Shown: positions 30,253 through 41,999 of the stretch, piece by piece | How the letters are laid out: each line of letters begins with the position of its first letter | Position numbering within the stretch: position 1 is the first letter of the stretch | Source: Rhodosporidiobolus odoratus | Lineage: Eukaryota; Basidiomycota; Microbotryomycetes; Sporidiobolales; Sporidiobolaceae | Direction of reading: 5' to 3' | Assembly: GCA_034387635.1 (NCBI GenBank) | Contig: JAOANU010000024.1 | Location: forward strand, 179,962-243,961 | Length of the DNA: 64,000 nucleotides | Notes under the pieces: generated by a model | Told to the model about the DNA's origin: nothing | Databases searched by the model: none | Seen by the model: the letters and a program-made list of their open reading frames with translations, nothing else | Program-made: the position numbers and the translations under genes

Positions 30253-33200
30253 CTCACCCCCCCTAAGAAGGGACCCCACGGAAGAAAGAAAAGCGGCAAG
30301 ACGAGGACGGCGGGCTTTCGCCTTGGCGACCGCTTCGCGCGCCTTCTGCTGAGCGCGATACGCCTGAAGCGTCTCCATCGCCGTCAACTTGAGCTCCGCT
30401 TCGGGTTGCCAGAGGTCCTCGGCCGCAGAGTACCCGAGGTAGCGGACCTTGTACTCCTTCTTGCCACGGACGGTGCGGTCGGCGACGATCTTCTCGATCA
30501 AGTACTCCTCCTCGGCCGTGTCGGTGGCGGTGACGACTGGGGGTGGCGAGTCAAAGGCGCGATGCGGGAAGTTGAGATCGTCGTTCGGGTGGTGCGGGCG
30601 CAGCTTGGAGGAGTGGAACCGGGGGTGAAGGCAAAGATGAGGCGGAAGGGCGAGGGTATAGTTCGAGGAGGCGGGGTTGGCGTTGGTGATGGTGTAGGGG
30701 CCGATGAAGCGCGGGATGAACTTGCTCGCGACACCCTTGGGGAACTTGAGCGACGCGGTCGAGAGGTAGGCCTTGCCGCCGACCTGAAACAGTCCCGAGT
30801 CGTCCTTGCGCCGCTTGTTCTCGAAGTAGACCATGTCGACTCGACTCGCGATGATCGCATCAGTCGCCTGCAATGCGGAAAGACGAGCGCGTTCCGCCGT
30901 GCCCTCCGCGCCGATGTCGCCCGACAAGTCCCACCCGCCATCGGGCCATGCCGAGGGAAGGAAACCATAGACGGTCTTGAAAGGCGCCGACCCAGTCGCG
31001 GAGGAGACGGCGGAGTTGAGCGCGAATTCGCACGCGACGATCTTGCTCGCCCAGTCGTCGGGCGCGTCCTTGCACAAGGTGCGAAGGATGACGCCGACGG
31101 CCTTGTTGGTCACCTCGGCTCGACCGTCGGTCTGCGGGTGCGCGGCGGTGGACATGAGAAGCTTGACGCCGACCTTCTTGTTGAGCTCACGCCAGAAAGA
31201 CGAGGTGAACTTGGGGTCACGATCCGAGACGATGGCGGCGGGTAGACCGAACCGCTTGTAGATGTAGTGGAAGAACGAATCGGCGGTATCGGCGGCGGTG
31301 TCGGTGGAGAGGACGGGGATGAGGACGACCATCTTGGACGACGTCGCGGTGGATGTTCTTCCATCAGAAGAAACGCCGCGCGTACGCCGACGTCTTGACC
31401 GATCCGAGATGCCTGACAAGCTCGTGTGAGCGCGAGATGACGACCTCGTGGAAGGTGGACTTGCGCCCGTCGTCGAGCGTGACCTTGCCGCGCGGGATGA
31501 CGAGGCGGGGACCCTCGCCGCTGTCGTAGTAGATGAGGCCGTCCTCGACCTTGAAACCCGAGAAGGCCGCCGGTCGGTCCAAAACCTTCATTCCGAGCGA
31601 GTCGTGGCGGAGGGCGGAACGAAGAGACGCGAGGAAAGATGCTGGTAGAGTAGAGGAGATGGAGGGCGGAGAAGGGACGATAACCGGCGCGATCATCGGG
31701 GCGGCGGAGTCGAGCTCTTCGAGGGCGACGTGGAGCGAGGAGAGGATGACCTGCACGCGAGTAGACGGGGAAGTGGGGAACGGGGCGTCGTCGTCGTGTG
31801 CAGGGGAAGGCTCGGGAGCGGGAGGAAGAGAAAGCCCGTCAGTACCGTCGAGTTCGGCAAGTCGGGAGAGCGCGTCGGCCAGGACATTCTTCTTGCCCGG
31901 GATGAACTCCCAGTCGAAGGAATACCTGCTCAACGACTCCCACAATCGAACTTGACGCCGCTCCTCCTTCGGCGGCTGCTTGAGGTACGTCTTGAGGGGC
32001 TTGTGGTCGCAGACGACGGTGAAGTGCCAACCGACCAAGTGCTCGTGCATCTTCTTGGTGCCGACGAAGACGCCGAGGAGCTCCTGGTCGGTGGTCGTGT
32101 AGTTCTTCTGCGCGGCGTTCCACTTGGCGGAGAAGTAACGGAAAGGTCGAGCCGAGTCGCGAGACGAACCCTGGCCGACCCAGCCGCCGCAGCCAAAGAT
32201 GGAGGCATCTGTAAAGAGAAAGAGGCGTTCCGCGCCCGACTCGATCAAGGAGAAGTCGAGGGGAACGAGAGTCTCGGGAATGAGAGATTTGAGAAGGAGG
32301 AAGGAGGCCTCGCACCCGGCGGACCAGGAGAACGGAACCTTGCCAGTGAGACGGGTGATGGGGGCGGCAATCTCGCTGAGGCGCGGTAGATGATCAGACA
32401 TCCACTGGATGCTGCCCATGAAGCGCAGGACGTCCTTGGCCGACTTGGGGACGGGCCACTTGACGATGGCGTCCCACTTGTCCAGCGACACCGAGATACC
32501 GTCCGCCGACACGACGGCGCCGAGGACCTCGAGCTCGTCCGGGAGGAATTCGAACTTGGACGACGAGAGGTAGAACTTGTAGTGGCGGAGGGTCATGAAG
32601 ACGATCTCGAGATGGCGGAGGTGGGCGAGGTATGTATCCAAATAGATGAGCAGGTCATCGTAGAAGACTTCCATGAAGCGCCCGATGGCGTGCCGGAACA
32701 TGAGGAAACAGAGACGGTGCATCGTCTCGGGCGCGTTGAGGTCGCCCTGCTGCATGACGTGAGAGACGAAAGCCCCGCTGGGCGTGACAAAGCCCGAGTT
32801 GGGGACCGAGTCGTCCTTGAGCCGAACTTGCTCGTAGGCGGCCTTCATGTCCGCCTTGGACTTCGCCTTCTTGGACGCGACCCGAGTCCTTGCCGCCTTC
32901 ATGTCCGGGATGGGGCTGCTGAGCTTGACCGTGTTCTTGTTGCGCGGCTTTAGATTGATCACAAAGCGCGCTTGAGACCGGTCGTGCTTCGGCACGGCGA
33001 ACATGGCGCAAGCCGACTCGAGGGCGGCGGGCGACCAGAAACCCGAGTTGACGAACTTGCGGACGTGGGCGGTCCACTGCTCCTTGTAGCGGTCGGGAAT
33101 GCGGATGACGTGGGGTCGGATCTTCTGCGTCGGGTCAAGGAGCGGGATGGAGTGGTTGATCGGCCGGAAGGGGGGAGGACCAGGAAGCTCGTCAACAAAA

Positions 33201-34281
33201 ATATCGCTGTACTTCTCCTTCAGCAACTCGATTCGACGTCTCGCCTCCTCGAGAGAGACGTCACTTGCCGGGTCTTCATCATCGGGAACGTCGAGTAGCG
33301 GATTGTACGGTTCGAGCCCGATCCGCTCGACGAACTCTTCGACGATGCTCTCCGGCACGCCGGCACGGAGGGCGCAGATGACGAACGATGTAGCCTCGAT
33401 CTCGGTCATGCCGCCGTGCTGGAAGCCCATGTCCTCGAAGTTCTTGTCCGGCTGCTCGACGAAGACGCCGTTGTCGAAGTCGAACACGACCTCGCTTGGC
33501 CCGCTCGGCTCGACGTAGAGCTTGTGCGCCGAGACAGCCGTGCCGGTATCCTTGAGCCATGGAACCCCCAGCAGCGCATCGATCCACGGCGGTAGCGGCG
33601 CGACGAAGAAAGAGCGCTCCGGCACCTCGATGTCGCCGACCTTGACCGACGTGGTTGCGAAGACTGACAACCGTACTTGCTGCCCGTCTATTGCGACATC
33701 TGCATGAAGAGGTGCCGTGAGGCGGCGAGGGATGAGGGAAAGACCATGGACGAGTGAAGGGGAGAGAACGTCAGCCTGCGCTCCCGAGTCGACGAGAGAG
33801 ACCCCTTCAAATTGACCACCGAAGACGGTAGGTATCGTGAGAGGGGCCACGGCAACTTCCAGAGGAGGGGGAGACTTAGATCTGTGAGATCGCTTCCGCC
33901 TCTTCTTGACCTTCTCCGTCACCTCCTCCTCCGCCGGTAGCTCGGGAGAAGAGAACGACGTTGCAGGGGGCTCTACGGACTGGGAATGGGTCAACGTATC
34001 AGGAAGAGGAGGAAGAGAGGGCGCGAGAACCGCGATGGATGTGGGAGAAAGGGTGGAGGGAGAGGAAAGAACGGGGGAGGACGCTCGAGAGGCCACAAAA
34101 GCCGCCAAGTCATCGACCGTTAGCTCTCCTCGTCCCTCAGAGGCAAACCTGGCATATAGCGCTCGGCACGGGCATGGCGCCTCGGCTGGAGACTCAGGAA
34201 GCTCATCACCGGGAGGTGGGGTAGTGGTCCGGGTAGTGGGAGGCGAGGTGCAAGGTGGACTGAGCCTTACACCTCGTCCTC
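30208..34281 (-). pseudogene. Gypsy pol: protease, RT, RNase H, integrase (damaged), chromodomain
   Basis: Starting in the -1 frame after the gag heptamer, the domains are as follows. Protease has VSLVDSGAQADVL (about 33,790) and RT has FAVPKHDRSQARFVINLKPR with active site EVFYDDLLIYLDTY (about 32,650; the usual YxDD is FYDD). RNase H has LFLFTDASIFGCGG (about 32,200) and DHKPLKTYL, and the integrase start is HELVRHLGSVKTSAYARRFF. A TGA (31,364-31,366) replaces a Trp codon, and about 30 bases later the text jumps to SKMVVLIPVLSTDTAADTAD. The second half of the zinc finger and the first catalytic Asp are therefore gone and the frame shifts. The D and E of the remaining core are visible (IVSDRDPKFTSSFW; HPQTDGRAEV). 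A chromodomain follows (EEEYLIEKIVADRTVRGKKE, YKVRYLGYSAAEDLWQPEAE). Stop at 30,208 inside the LTR. Confidence 0.9.
30253..30264 (-). promoter_or_regulatory. Gypsy polypurine tract
   Basis: On the minus strand AGGGGGGGTGAG lies immediately before the 3' LTR, the expected place for the plus-strand DNA primer. Confidence 0.75.
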
Positions 34282-34990
34282 TTTTCCCTCGCTGTCCGAA
34301 GAAGGCACATCGCCCGAAGCGACAGGGGGAGAAGAGGGGGAAGAGGAGGAAGAAGGAGAAACGTTGCTGCTCAGCTTTGACAACATGGCGATGACGACGA
34401 CCCGAGGGTCCTTGCGCGAGGCAGGACACGCCCTCGAGTAGTGATTGCCGAGGTTGCCGCAGTTGTAGCACCAAATCGCCTTGGCGGGCGTGCGGGACGT
34501 AGCGTCGAACCAGGTCGCCTTGAGCGACTCCGGGTTCTGCGCCTGCCACGCGACGGCGTCTTGCGTCCAAGTTGCGCCTGTGCGAGGGGACGAAGAGGAA
34601 GAAGGAGTAGTGGATTTGGGAGCGGGAGAAACCTCGTTAGTAGACTTCTTCGAGGGAGAAGGAGAGGAATAGGGCACCGTCTTGCGGAACGACGCCAGCG
34701 AGTCAGTAATCGCCGCGATAGCAACGACCTCATCGAAAGACGGCTCCGCCCCGCCAAGGACCTTCCGCGTCGCGATCTGCGTCTTGACGTAGTCGCGGAC
34801 GAGCGGCGAAAGTCCCTCGACAAAGGTGGTCCGCCGGTCGAGGTCGTCGATCTCGCGATCGATGCACGCATCGGCGAGCGCGTCCAAGGACGCCCCAAAG
34901 TCCCGGGCCCGGAGACTGCCCTGCTTCGCCGCCCTATACCGCGCCAACGCCTGCTCTGCCGCACCATCGTCCGCCCAATGCGATCTCATC
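34267..34990 (-). pseudogene. Gypsy gag, C-terminal part with zinc knuckle
   Basis: It continues gag with RSHWADDGAAEQALARYRAA, FVEGLSPLVRDYVKTQIATR and a CCHC knuckle (CYNCGNLGNHYSRAC, about 34,430-34,475). It ends SDSEGKEDEV at TAA 34,267-34,269. Pol overlaps in the -1 frame. The slippery heptamer at 34,282-34,288 lies five codons before the stop. Confidence 0.88.
34282..34288 (-). promoter_or_regulatory. Programmed -1 frameshift heptamer GGGAAAA
   Basis: On the minus strand the gag codons are GA[G GGA AAA] GAG, an exact X XXY YYZ heptamer in the zero frame. Slipping back one base gives RGRGVRLSPP, the start of the open pol frame. Confidence 0.75.
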
Positions 34991-35402
34991 TGTAGCGATA
35001 TGATGCCTCGCTAGAGGCGAGAGAGAACGAAGTGTGAACGGTGTATGGTATAGCAGCTAACTAAGAAAGGACTACTTACCTAGAGGCGAGAGAGAACGAA
35101 GTGTGAACAGTGAAGAAGAGAAAGGAAAGAAAGGAAGACGAGGTTATATAGGGAAGTGTAGGTAGTACGACGGACTGTCTCACAATTCTCCCAGGCACGA
35201 AGGTAACACCGACGAAGGAGGGATAGGAACAACTTGGGAAAGGTAGTGGCTAACCAAAGGAGTAACGGAGAACAAGGACCGAGGTGAAGCGAAGTAAGAA
35301 AGAGGGAAGAAAGATTCATCTCTCCTACTTCGACCTTCCCAAACCAAACATCAACTCCTCCTCAAGTCTTCCGCCCACCCTGAACTACTCCCGCAACCAA
35401 CA
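34991..35402 (-). repeat. Copia 3' LTR
   Basis: 412 bp, TG...CA bounded, same length as 40,192-40,603. It contains two copies of a short block (CTAGAGGCGAGAGAGAACGA) about 65 bp apart. Preceded on the plus strand by TSD TCATC. Confidence 0.95.
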
Positions 35403-35411
35403 CTCCTCCTT
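35403..35411 (-). promoter_or_regulatory. Copia polypurine tract
   Basis: AAGGAGGAG on the minus strand, directly before the 3' LTR and overlapping the TAA stop of pol. Confidence 0.7.
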
Positions 35412-38400
35412 AACGAGATCCCCAACCACCAGCGGCCTCTGGCCAACCAACCAATTCGATCATACTCCCTAATTCTTTAGCCCGCTTAGCGGGAAGAGCC
35501 TTCGTAAGAAGGTCGGCAGGATTCTCGACGCCGGAAACCCATTCGACGTTGACGAAGCCACGTTCGATTTGCTCGCGAATGTAGCGAAGCTTGACGTCGT
35601 GGTGCTTCTGATGTTCAACGTAGTCGGGGGAACGAAGAGAATTAACGCCGGAGAGATTATCGGAGCGGATGGTGAGAGGGGTGTCGTTACCGATGGGAAG
35701 AGAGGAGAGAAGGGAGGAATACCACTCGAGCTCGACCAACCCGGTCGACATTGCCGACAGCTCAGCCTGAAAGGTGGAGCGAGTGACGGACGATTGAAGG
35801 CGGGAGATGGTAGAAAGAGGAGAACCATCGAGGGTAAGAATGATGCCGGAAGTAGACTTCCTCGAAGAGAGGTCGCCGGCGAAATCGGAATCGACGAATG
35901 CGACTAAACCTTCTCCCTTCTTCATGTCGAGACCGAGAGAAAGGCCGACAGAGGAAGTAACGGAAAGATAGGCGAAAATGCGCTTGACGAGGTTCCAATG
36001 ATGAGGGCCCGGGTTAGAGGAGAACCTGGAGGCGACGCCGACCGCGAATTGGATATCGGGCCGAGTCGTCGCGATGAAAAGGAGGGAACCGACGGCGGAA
36101 AGATACTCGCTCGTACGAACTGGTTGTCCTTCATGAGCGACGTATTTAACGTCAGGCTGGATAGGAAGATGAAGTGGCTTGACGTCCTCGAAGTTGTGAA
36201 GCTTGAGGGCCTTCTTAATGTGGTTCTCGACGCGGACGACGACTTTGCCGGAAAGGTGGTCGTATTCGATCTCGCGACCGAGGAACGTCTGGCCATTGAG
36301 GGGTCCTTGAAAGGTAATGTCGAACTCTTCGTCGACCTGAGAAAGGACGTTAGAGACGACGGACTCCTAACCAGCGATCATACCGTCGTCGACGTAGACG
36401 AGGTAGAGGACGAAATCGGCACCTATGCGGCCGAGATAGAGAGTGGCCTCGTCCGAGACTGCGACCAACCCAAACTCCTCGAACTTCTCCTTCGTATGAA
36501 GATGAAAGGCTCGCCCGGATTGAGGAAGTCCGTAGGCGGCCCGAAGGAGACGGTAAACCTCGTTCTCACGCCCCTCGACCTCAAGATGCGGTGGCTGTTT
36601 GATGAAGACCGGCTCACCGCTCGTCTGAACATTCGCGCCGAGGTAGGCCTTGGCGAAGTCGGTAAGCCAGACGGGAAGACGGTAACGAGATGCGAGGATA
36701 AGAAAGAGAGAAACGAGGTCCCATTTCGGGAGAGGGGTGAAGGTTGGGCCGAAGGTCGAGAGAAAGGGAATGGTTTTACAACCTTGAACGACTAACCTCG
36801 ACTTGAGCTCCGCCTCCTTCTTTGAAGGAGAAAGGCGGGCATCGAGGTGCCATCTCGTACCTAGAACTTTCATTCCAGGGAATGGTTTATAAAGTTCGGA
36901 CGAGACGGCGCCCTGTTTCTTGAACCCATCCCACTCCTCAATGAAGCCGGCCCTCCATTTGTCCGAGTAGATCGAGGACAAAGCCTCTTTCGAATTCCTC
37001 GGAGTACTGGGAGGGGGACGGTCTCTGATTGAGAAGGTCTTCTTGACGTTGGCAAGAGCCGTGTCAGAGGAAGCGAAGCCAGGTAAATAGAACAGGGCAT
37101 AGTGATTGCCTTCATCCGGCTCGAAGGCAACGGAAATCAGGACGACCCCTACGACGTCTGAATCGGAAGTATCGAAAGAGGGAGATAGCAAACCGAGACG
37201 CTCGGCGCGAGAGCGTTCGGAGAGATTTGGATAGGGCTCCTCCTCGTCCCCAATGCGAGTGAGAACGGGAGTGGAGGAGGAAGAGAAAGAAGTAGGAGCT
37301 GCGGGGGAGGTAGTCGTTCTCCAACCGCCGAAGGGGAAAATAGCGCCCGGCGAATAAATCAGCGACGACGAATAAGTCCCGCTCCTCTCCTTCTTGGAGA
37401 GCAGCTCGGAAGCTTGCTTCTCCTCGGCGAGGTCCTCATCATCCCAAAAGTAGTCATCGTCTTCAACATCCCGAGAACCTAAATCCTCCGAATCCCTCTT
37501 CGCGACTGAAACATCCTTTGCCCAACGAAGATTTGTCCCTGGGGCACCCTTCTCCTGGACGCGATACGCCTTACGGCCGCGACCTTCTCCAACGCCAAGA
37601 AAGATGCCCTGTACAGCCTTATTGCCGAAGGTAGGCGCGTCGGGATCATGGATCCAGACGTCTTGGCCGAGGACGAGAGGCGCGGAGAGAGAGAAGAAGG
37701 GAGAATGCCGGCCGAAGAGAAAATGATGAGGGGTTTCTCCTCGGTTAGGAGAATAGGGAAGGTTCTGGGTAAGGAAGAGTGCGAAGAAGAAGACCTCCGC
37801 CCAATACTTCTGGCTAAGGTTGGCCGAAGCAAGGAGAACGGTAACGCGATCCTTAATGGTGCGCACAAAGCGTTTGGAACGGCCGTTCTGCTGCGGGGTA
37901 TGGGGAACGGAGTAGGAATGGGTGATGTTTTCGTCGGCGAGCATCGACTCGAAGGCTTTAGAGGTATACTCGGTGCTGTTGTCGGTCTGAAGGATGGTCG
38001 TCGAGGAAACGGGAACCCGGGAGTCCTTGAACCTTTCGCGAAGTCGAGCGATGGTCTTGCGAGAGGCAGAAAGAACCTCCGTCTTGTCCTTAAGAGGTTC
38101 CCCATCAACCCAACCGCTAGCCTTGTCGACGAAGATGACGAAGTATTTGGCGTCCCCCCACGACTTAAAGCGGAAGGGGCCAGCGAGGTCGGAATGGAGA
38201 CGCTCGAATGGTTTCGAAGCGTGCTTCTCGGAGATGGGGAAAGGAAGACGGGTGGTCTTGCCGAGGCGACAGGCGGGACAGGATTTCTCGAAGAACTTGT
38301 TGATGTCGGTCGTGGTAAATCCTTTTACGGCGCCGAGGCGAAGTAAGTCGCGCATCGCTCCTTTGCCGGGGTGACCGAAGCGAAGGTGAGCGATAGAGAC

Positions 38401-39891
38401 GGCTTCAACGCGACTGTCGACGGAAGAAGAGATAATGGCGGCGACGGGATCTTCGAGAGTAACCTGAGGAATGCGCTGAGCGCCCGTAACGGCAGAAAGG
38501 ACGACGGAACGAGACGAGGGAGCGAGGATACGATAGCCGGATTTTGACGCTTCGAGAGTGAAGTCGGCGTCGAGGAAACGACCGGTGGAAATGAGGTTAA
38601 AGGCGCTCGAGGGAACGTGTAAGGCGTCCTTAAGAAGAACCGTCTTCGCCCCAGAAGGGGTAAGCGAGACGATAGGGACGCTCCCGACTCCGACGACGAG
38701 TTGCTGAGAACCGTTGACGGTGATGAGGGACCTCGGCGAGAGCTTATATTTGGTAAACCTCGACCGATCGGCGACGACGTGGCTGCTCGCACACGAGTCC
38801 AAGTAGAACGAGGTGGGCGCCTGATAGTCGTCGTCTACCACTTCGATGGTGGCAGCAGAATAATCGACCTTCTCCGTCCCTCCCGACCCTCCGCCCGAGC
38901 CTCCATTCTTCCCTCCTCCACCTCTACCCTTCTTCCCTCCATCGTTGCCATTACCCGACCCTCCAGACCCTAACTTGTTCTTTGGGTTGGAAGGGTTTGA
39001 CCAACACTTCTCCGGATCATGGTTCGGCGCGATCTTCTGGCAGTGCTTGCACTTCGGACGAGTCGTCTTCCTACCACCGGTAGAGTTTGCGGAGGATTTC
39101 GAAGCGGTAACGAGGGCCGATGAAGACGAAGAAGAGGAATTGCCGAGGATCAAGGAAGAAGGAGAGTCGAAAGAAGAGGTAGAGACGGAACGTTGACGAT
39201 TATGCTCGTTCCGGACAGCGGCGATAACATGGAGGGGATCAAACTCTGAATGCTCGGCTTGGCGATAGACGGTAATCCACGACTGCCAGAGAGCGGAGGA
39301 AGGGAGGGCGGAGAAGATGAACTCGGAGTAGATGAGGTTGAGCTGGCGTTGATCGGCACGAATAGACTCGGTCGAGGAAGAGATATTGGGAACTTCACGA
39401 GAGAGGGTAAAGTTGATAGCCCGAGACGACGCGAGAATTTCCTCGTGGATATCGAGGAGTTTTCCGACATTGTTGCCAGCGCGGCTCTTGGCGGAAAGGA
39501 GGGAGGCGATGATACCTTGAACGGTAACTTGGTCGGTGAGCTCGAATCGATTGCGAAGGTACTCCCAAGCTGCCGACGAATTGTAGCCGGTAAGCTGATT
39601 GGTGAGAGTGTTGCTGACCTTGGCGTAAATGATATTGAGCGCCCAATCCTCGCCGGATTCCCATCTCTCAATCGCCCTAAGCTCTTCCGCCGTAGGCGCC
39701 GCCGGGTCCACCACCGTAGGTCGAGCAGGTGGAGTTTGCTGGACCATATCCCATACTCCTCCCGTCCTAAGCGCCCGCTCCATCCTAAGCTTCCATCCCT
39801 GAAAGTCCTTCCCGGTCTCGCTCAGCGTGTCGACGTTCTTGAGATAGGCGTAGACGCCAGTATCCGAAGGAAGAGGACGTTGAGCGGCCAT
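35410..39891 (-). pseudogene. Copia gag-pol polyprotein with one in-frame stop
   Basis: ATG at 39,891 gives MAAQRPLPSDTGVYAYLKNV. Gag follows, with a zinc knuckle variant (CKHCQKIAPNHDPEKC). Protease has SFYLDSCASSHVVADRSRF. Integrase has HLRFGHPGKGAMRDLLRLGA, CPACRLGK, SDLAGPF and ILQTDNSTEYTSKAFE; its third catalytic position reads QQNGRSKRF, with Lys where the family has Glu. RT has WLTDFAKAYLGANVQTSGEP and LYLVYVDDGMIAG. A TAG follows at 36,367-36,369, then the same frame continues (ESVVSNVLSQVDEEFDITFQ, SEYLSAVGSLLFIATTRPDI) to RNase H (GEGLVAFVDSDFAGDLSSRK; HDVKLRYIREQI). It ends AAGGWGSR at TAA 35,410-35,412. About 1,490 codons in all; the frame is otherwise uninterrupted. Confidence 0.93.
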
Positions 39892-40191
39892 GACGATAGG
39901 AAGAGGAGGTGAAGAAAGTGCAGAAGCAAACTGAGAAGGTCCGGGTAGAGGAGAGGCGGGGGCTGGAGAGTTCCGACGGGAGAAGATGTAACTACCGGGT
40001 GATTCACCGGGTAAGTTGACGACTACGGATTCAGGTGGAACGAGGAGAGCCGAAGGAAAGGTAGTCCGAGTGGAAGAGGAGGGTAGTACGGGGGGAGTTG
40101 TCGCTATAGGCGACTGATCTGGTGAGGTAGCGACCAGAGTGGTTGAACCGGAAATGGTGGTGATAGTCGGCGAGAGCTCTGACTGCGAATC

Positions 40192-40603
40192 TGTAGCGAT
40201 ATGATGCCTCGCTAGAGGCGAGAGAGAACGAAGTGTGAACGGTGTATGGTATAGCAGCTAACTAAGAAAGGACTACTTACCTAGAGGCGAGAGAGAACGA
40301 AGTGTGAACAGTGAAGAAGAGAAAGGAAAGAAAGGAAGACGAGGTTATATAGGGAAGTGTAGGTAGTACGACGGACTGTCTCACAATTCTCCCAGGCACG
40401 AAGGTAACACTGACGAAGGAGGGATAGGAACAACTTGGGAAAGGTAGTGGCTAACCAAAGGAGTAACGGAGAACAAGAACCGAGGTGAAGCGAAGTAAGA
40501 AAGAGGGAAGAAAGATTCATCTCTCCTACTTCGACCTTCCCAAACCAAACATCAACTCCTCCTCAAGTCTTCCGCCCACCCTGAACTACTCCCGCAACCA
40601 ACA
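40192..40603 (-). repeat. Copia 5' LTR
   Basis: 412 bp, partner of 34,991-35,402, followed by the TSD copy TCATC at 40,604-40,608. No standard initiator-tRNA primer-binding site was recognised inside of it; priming from an internal tRNA region is possible. Confidence 0.95.
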
Positions 40604-41288
40604 TCATCGCCTCAGACGTTGCCCGCACCGACACGAACGGCTTGCGCCGATGGCGCGCGTCGAACCACGCCTGCGGCGAGATCGAGCCGGTGGAGGCGTC
40701 GGGGGAGAAGAGCGAGCGGAGGGTGTAGAAAGGGAAAGGAGTGAGGGTTTCGTCCAGCGTCGCGTCGAGGTCGAGTTCGAGGCCGGCGAGGTAGAGCGAG
40801 GCGGTCTTGATCCAGCCCTCGCGCTTCACGCGGTCGAACTCGCCCGTCCAGGCCTTGGGCTCCTTGGGCTTGACCTTGACCCCGAAAGAGGCGAGAGAAC
40901 CGGCGGGCGTCGCCAACCGCTCGTACGTCGCCAACTCGTGCTTGAGGTCCTCAATGCGCCGACGGACCAGCTCGTCCTGCGCCTCCTGCGCCAAGCCCGC
41001 CGGCGGCGGCTTGACCTCTCCCGCCTCCGACTGCAAGTCCTGCCTCGCCAACTCGTCCTCCACCTCCCTCATCCTTGCCGCCTCCTCCTCCTCGAACCGC
41101 CTTCGCCGCTCGTGGGCGTCGGCGACGTACCGCGCCTGAGCCTGAGCCCGGCGGAGGACCGAGTTGGCTGACTTGTGCGACGAGGCGGCGGCGGAGCGAG
41201 GGGGAGAGGGTTGCTGGTCGTTCTCGCCCTGCCAGGCGTCAGCCGGGTTCGATAGAACGGAGAAGGGGTTGTTGGAAGCGAAAGACAT
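40604..41288 (-). pseudogene. Gypsy gag, N-terminal part (before copia insertion)
   Basis: ATG at 41,288 gives MSFASNNPFSVLSNPADAWQ, then a coiled-coil-like charged region (AHERRRRFEEEEAARMREVE) and a capsid-like helical region (FDRVKREGWIKTASLYLAGL). The frame is cut after SVRATSEAM where the copia element begins. Removing the copia element and one TSD copy joins it in frame to RSHWADDGAAEQALARY at 34,990. Structural protein of the retroelement particle. Confidence 0.88.
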
Positions 41289-41626
41289 GGCGTGGGGCGA
41301 GGGGAGAGGCGAAGAAGGCAGAGGGAGAGAGGCGAAACAGGCGGAGCGGACAAGAGTTCGCTGGGCGGTGAGGAAAGTGTCGAGGTCAGAGGGAGCGTAG
41401 GTGGGTAGGCGGTGGCCTCGAGTTGACCGGCGGGGAGCAGCCGGAGTCGGAGAGGAGAGAGATGAAGTGTCCGAGGAGGAGGACGAGTCGAGGGGGGTGA
41501 GGGAGGAAGACGGCGCCTCAGCGTGGGCGGGCGCGGTTGACGAATCGGACGAGGAGGAGATGGTGGTAGAGATGCTCGGGAGGGGTAGCCCGAGTACAGG
41601 TAAGCGATGCTCGACTGTAAAAAAAG

Positions 41627-41999
41627 TGCTACGACCAACTGCCTCAAGCGAGGAGCGAGGCGGTGGGCGTGGCGGAAGAGGCGAACTCGAGTCACAGTCT
41701 CCCCGTTACGAGAGATGAGTACAGTGAAACGAGCGTGGATTCGCAGTAGCCGGTGTAACCGTGAAGAAGCCAGAAGTTCTACAAGTCCGCAAGCGTGCAG
41801 CTCGCTCCTCCTCGATCACTCAACATCCTCTGTCTCATCTCCTGCACACCGCCGACCTTGACGAGGAGGACCGGGAGCAGGCTGCGAGAGAGGAAGGGTG
41901 AGCGAGGAAGGAAAAGAGAAGAGGGAAAAGGGGAAAAGAAAAGGAAACCTGACTTAGCTACGGGGGAGTAAGTCGTGCGAGGAGGATCTCGTCCTTGCA
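41627..41999 (-). repeat. Gypsy 5' LTR
   Basis: 373 bp, TG...CA bounded, partner of 29,881-30,252, followed on the outside by the TSD copy GCAGG. No canonical TGG primer-binding site follows it on the minus strand; a T-rich stretch is found there instead. Confidence 0.93.

Larger units (their letters stand above)
34991..40603 (-). mobile_element. Ty1/copia LTR retrotransposon inserted in gypsy gag
   Basis: A 5,613-bp element with two 412-bp LTRs and a 5-bp TSD TCATC (34,986-34,990 and 40,604-40,608), transcribed on the minus strand. The single gag-pol frame has the copia order gag, protease, integrase, RT, RNase H. LTRs differ at only two sites I could find (both transitions), so it is young and younger than the gypsy copy that hosts it. 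One in-frame stop and a catalytic integrase change make this copy non-autonomous. Confidence 0.96.
29881..41999 (-). mobile_element. Ty3/gypsy LTR retrotransposon with chromodomain, nested host of a copia element
   Basis: The full element has 372/373-bp LTRs and a 5-bp TSD GCAGG (29,876-29,880 and 42,000-42,004). It is about 6.5 kb once the 5.6-kb copia insert is subtracted. It is transcribed on the minus strand, so the 5' LTR is at the right. Order is gag with zinc knuckle, protease, RT, RNase H, integrase and chromodomain, which is the chromovirus order. The LTRs differ by two transitions and one indel, so insertion is recent. Pol is damaged, and gag is split by copia. Confidence 0.95.

Noticed and set aside
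30229..31245. 338-codon plus-strand ORF
   Set aside because: Antisense shadow of gypsy integrase/chromodomain in GC-rich DNA.
40170..40191. Copia primer-binding site
   Set aside because: The bases inside the 5' LTR do not match a tRNA 3' end I can name, so no PBS is annotated.
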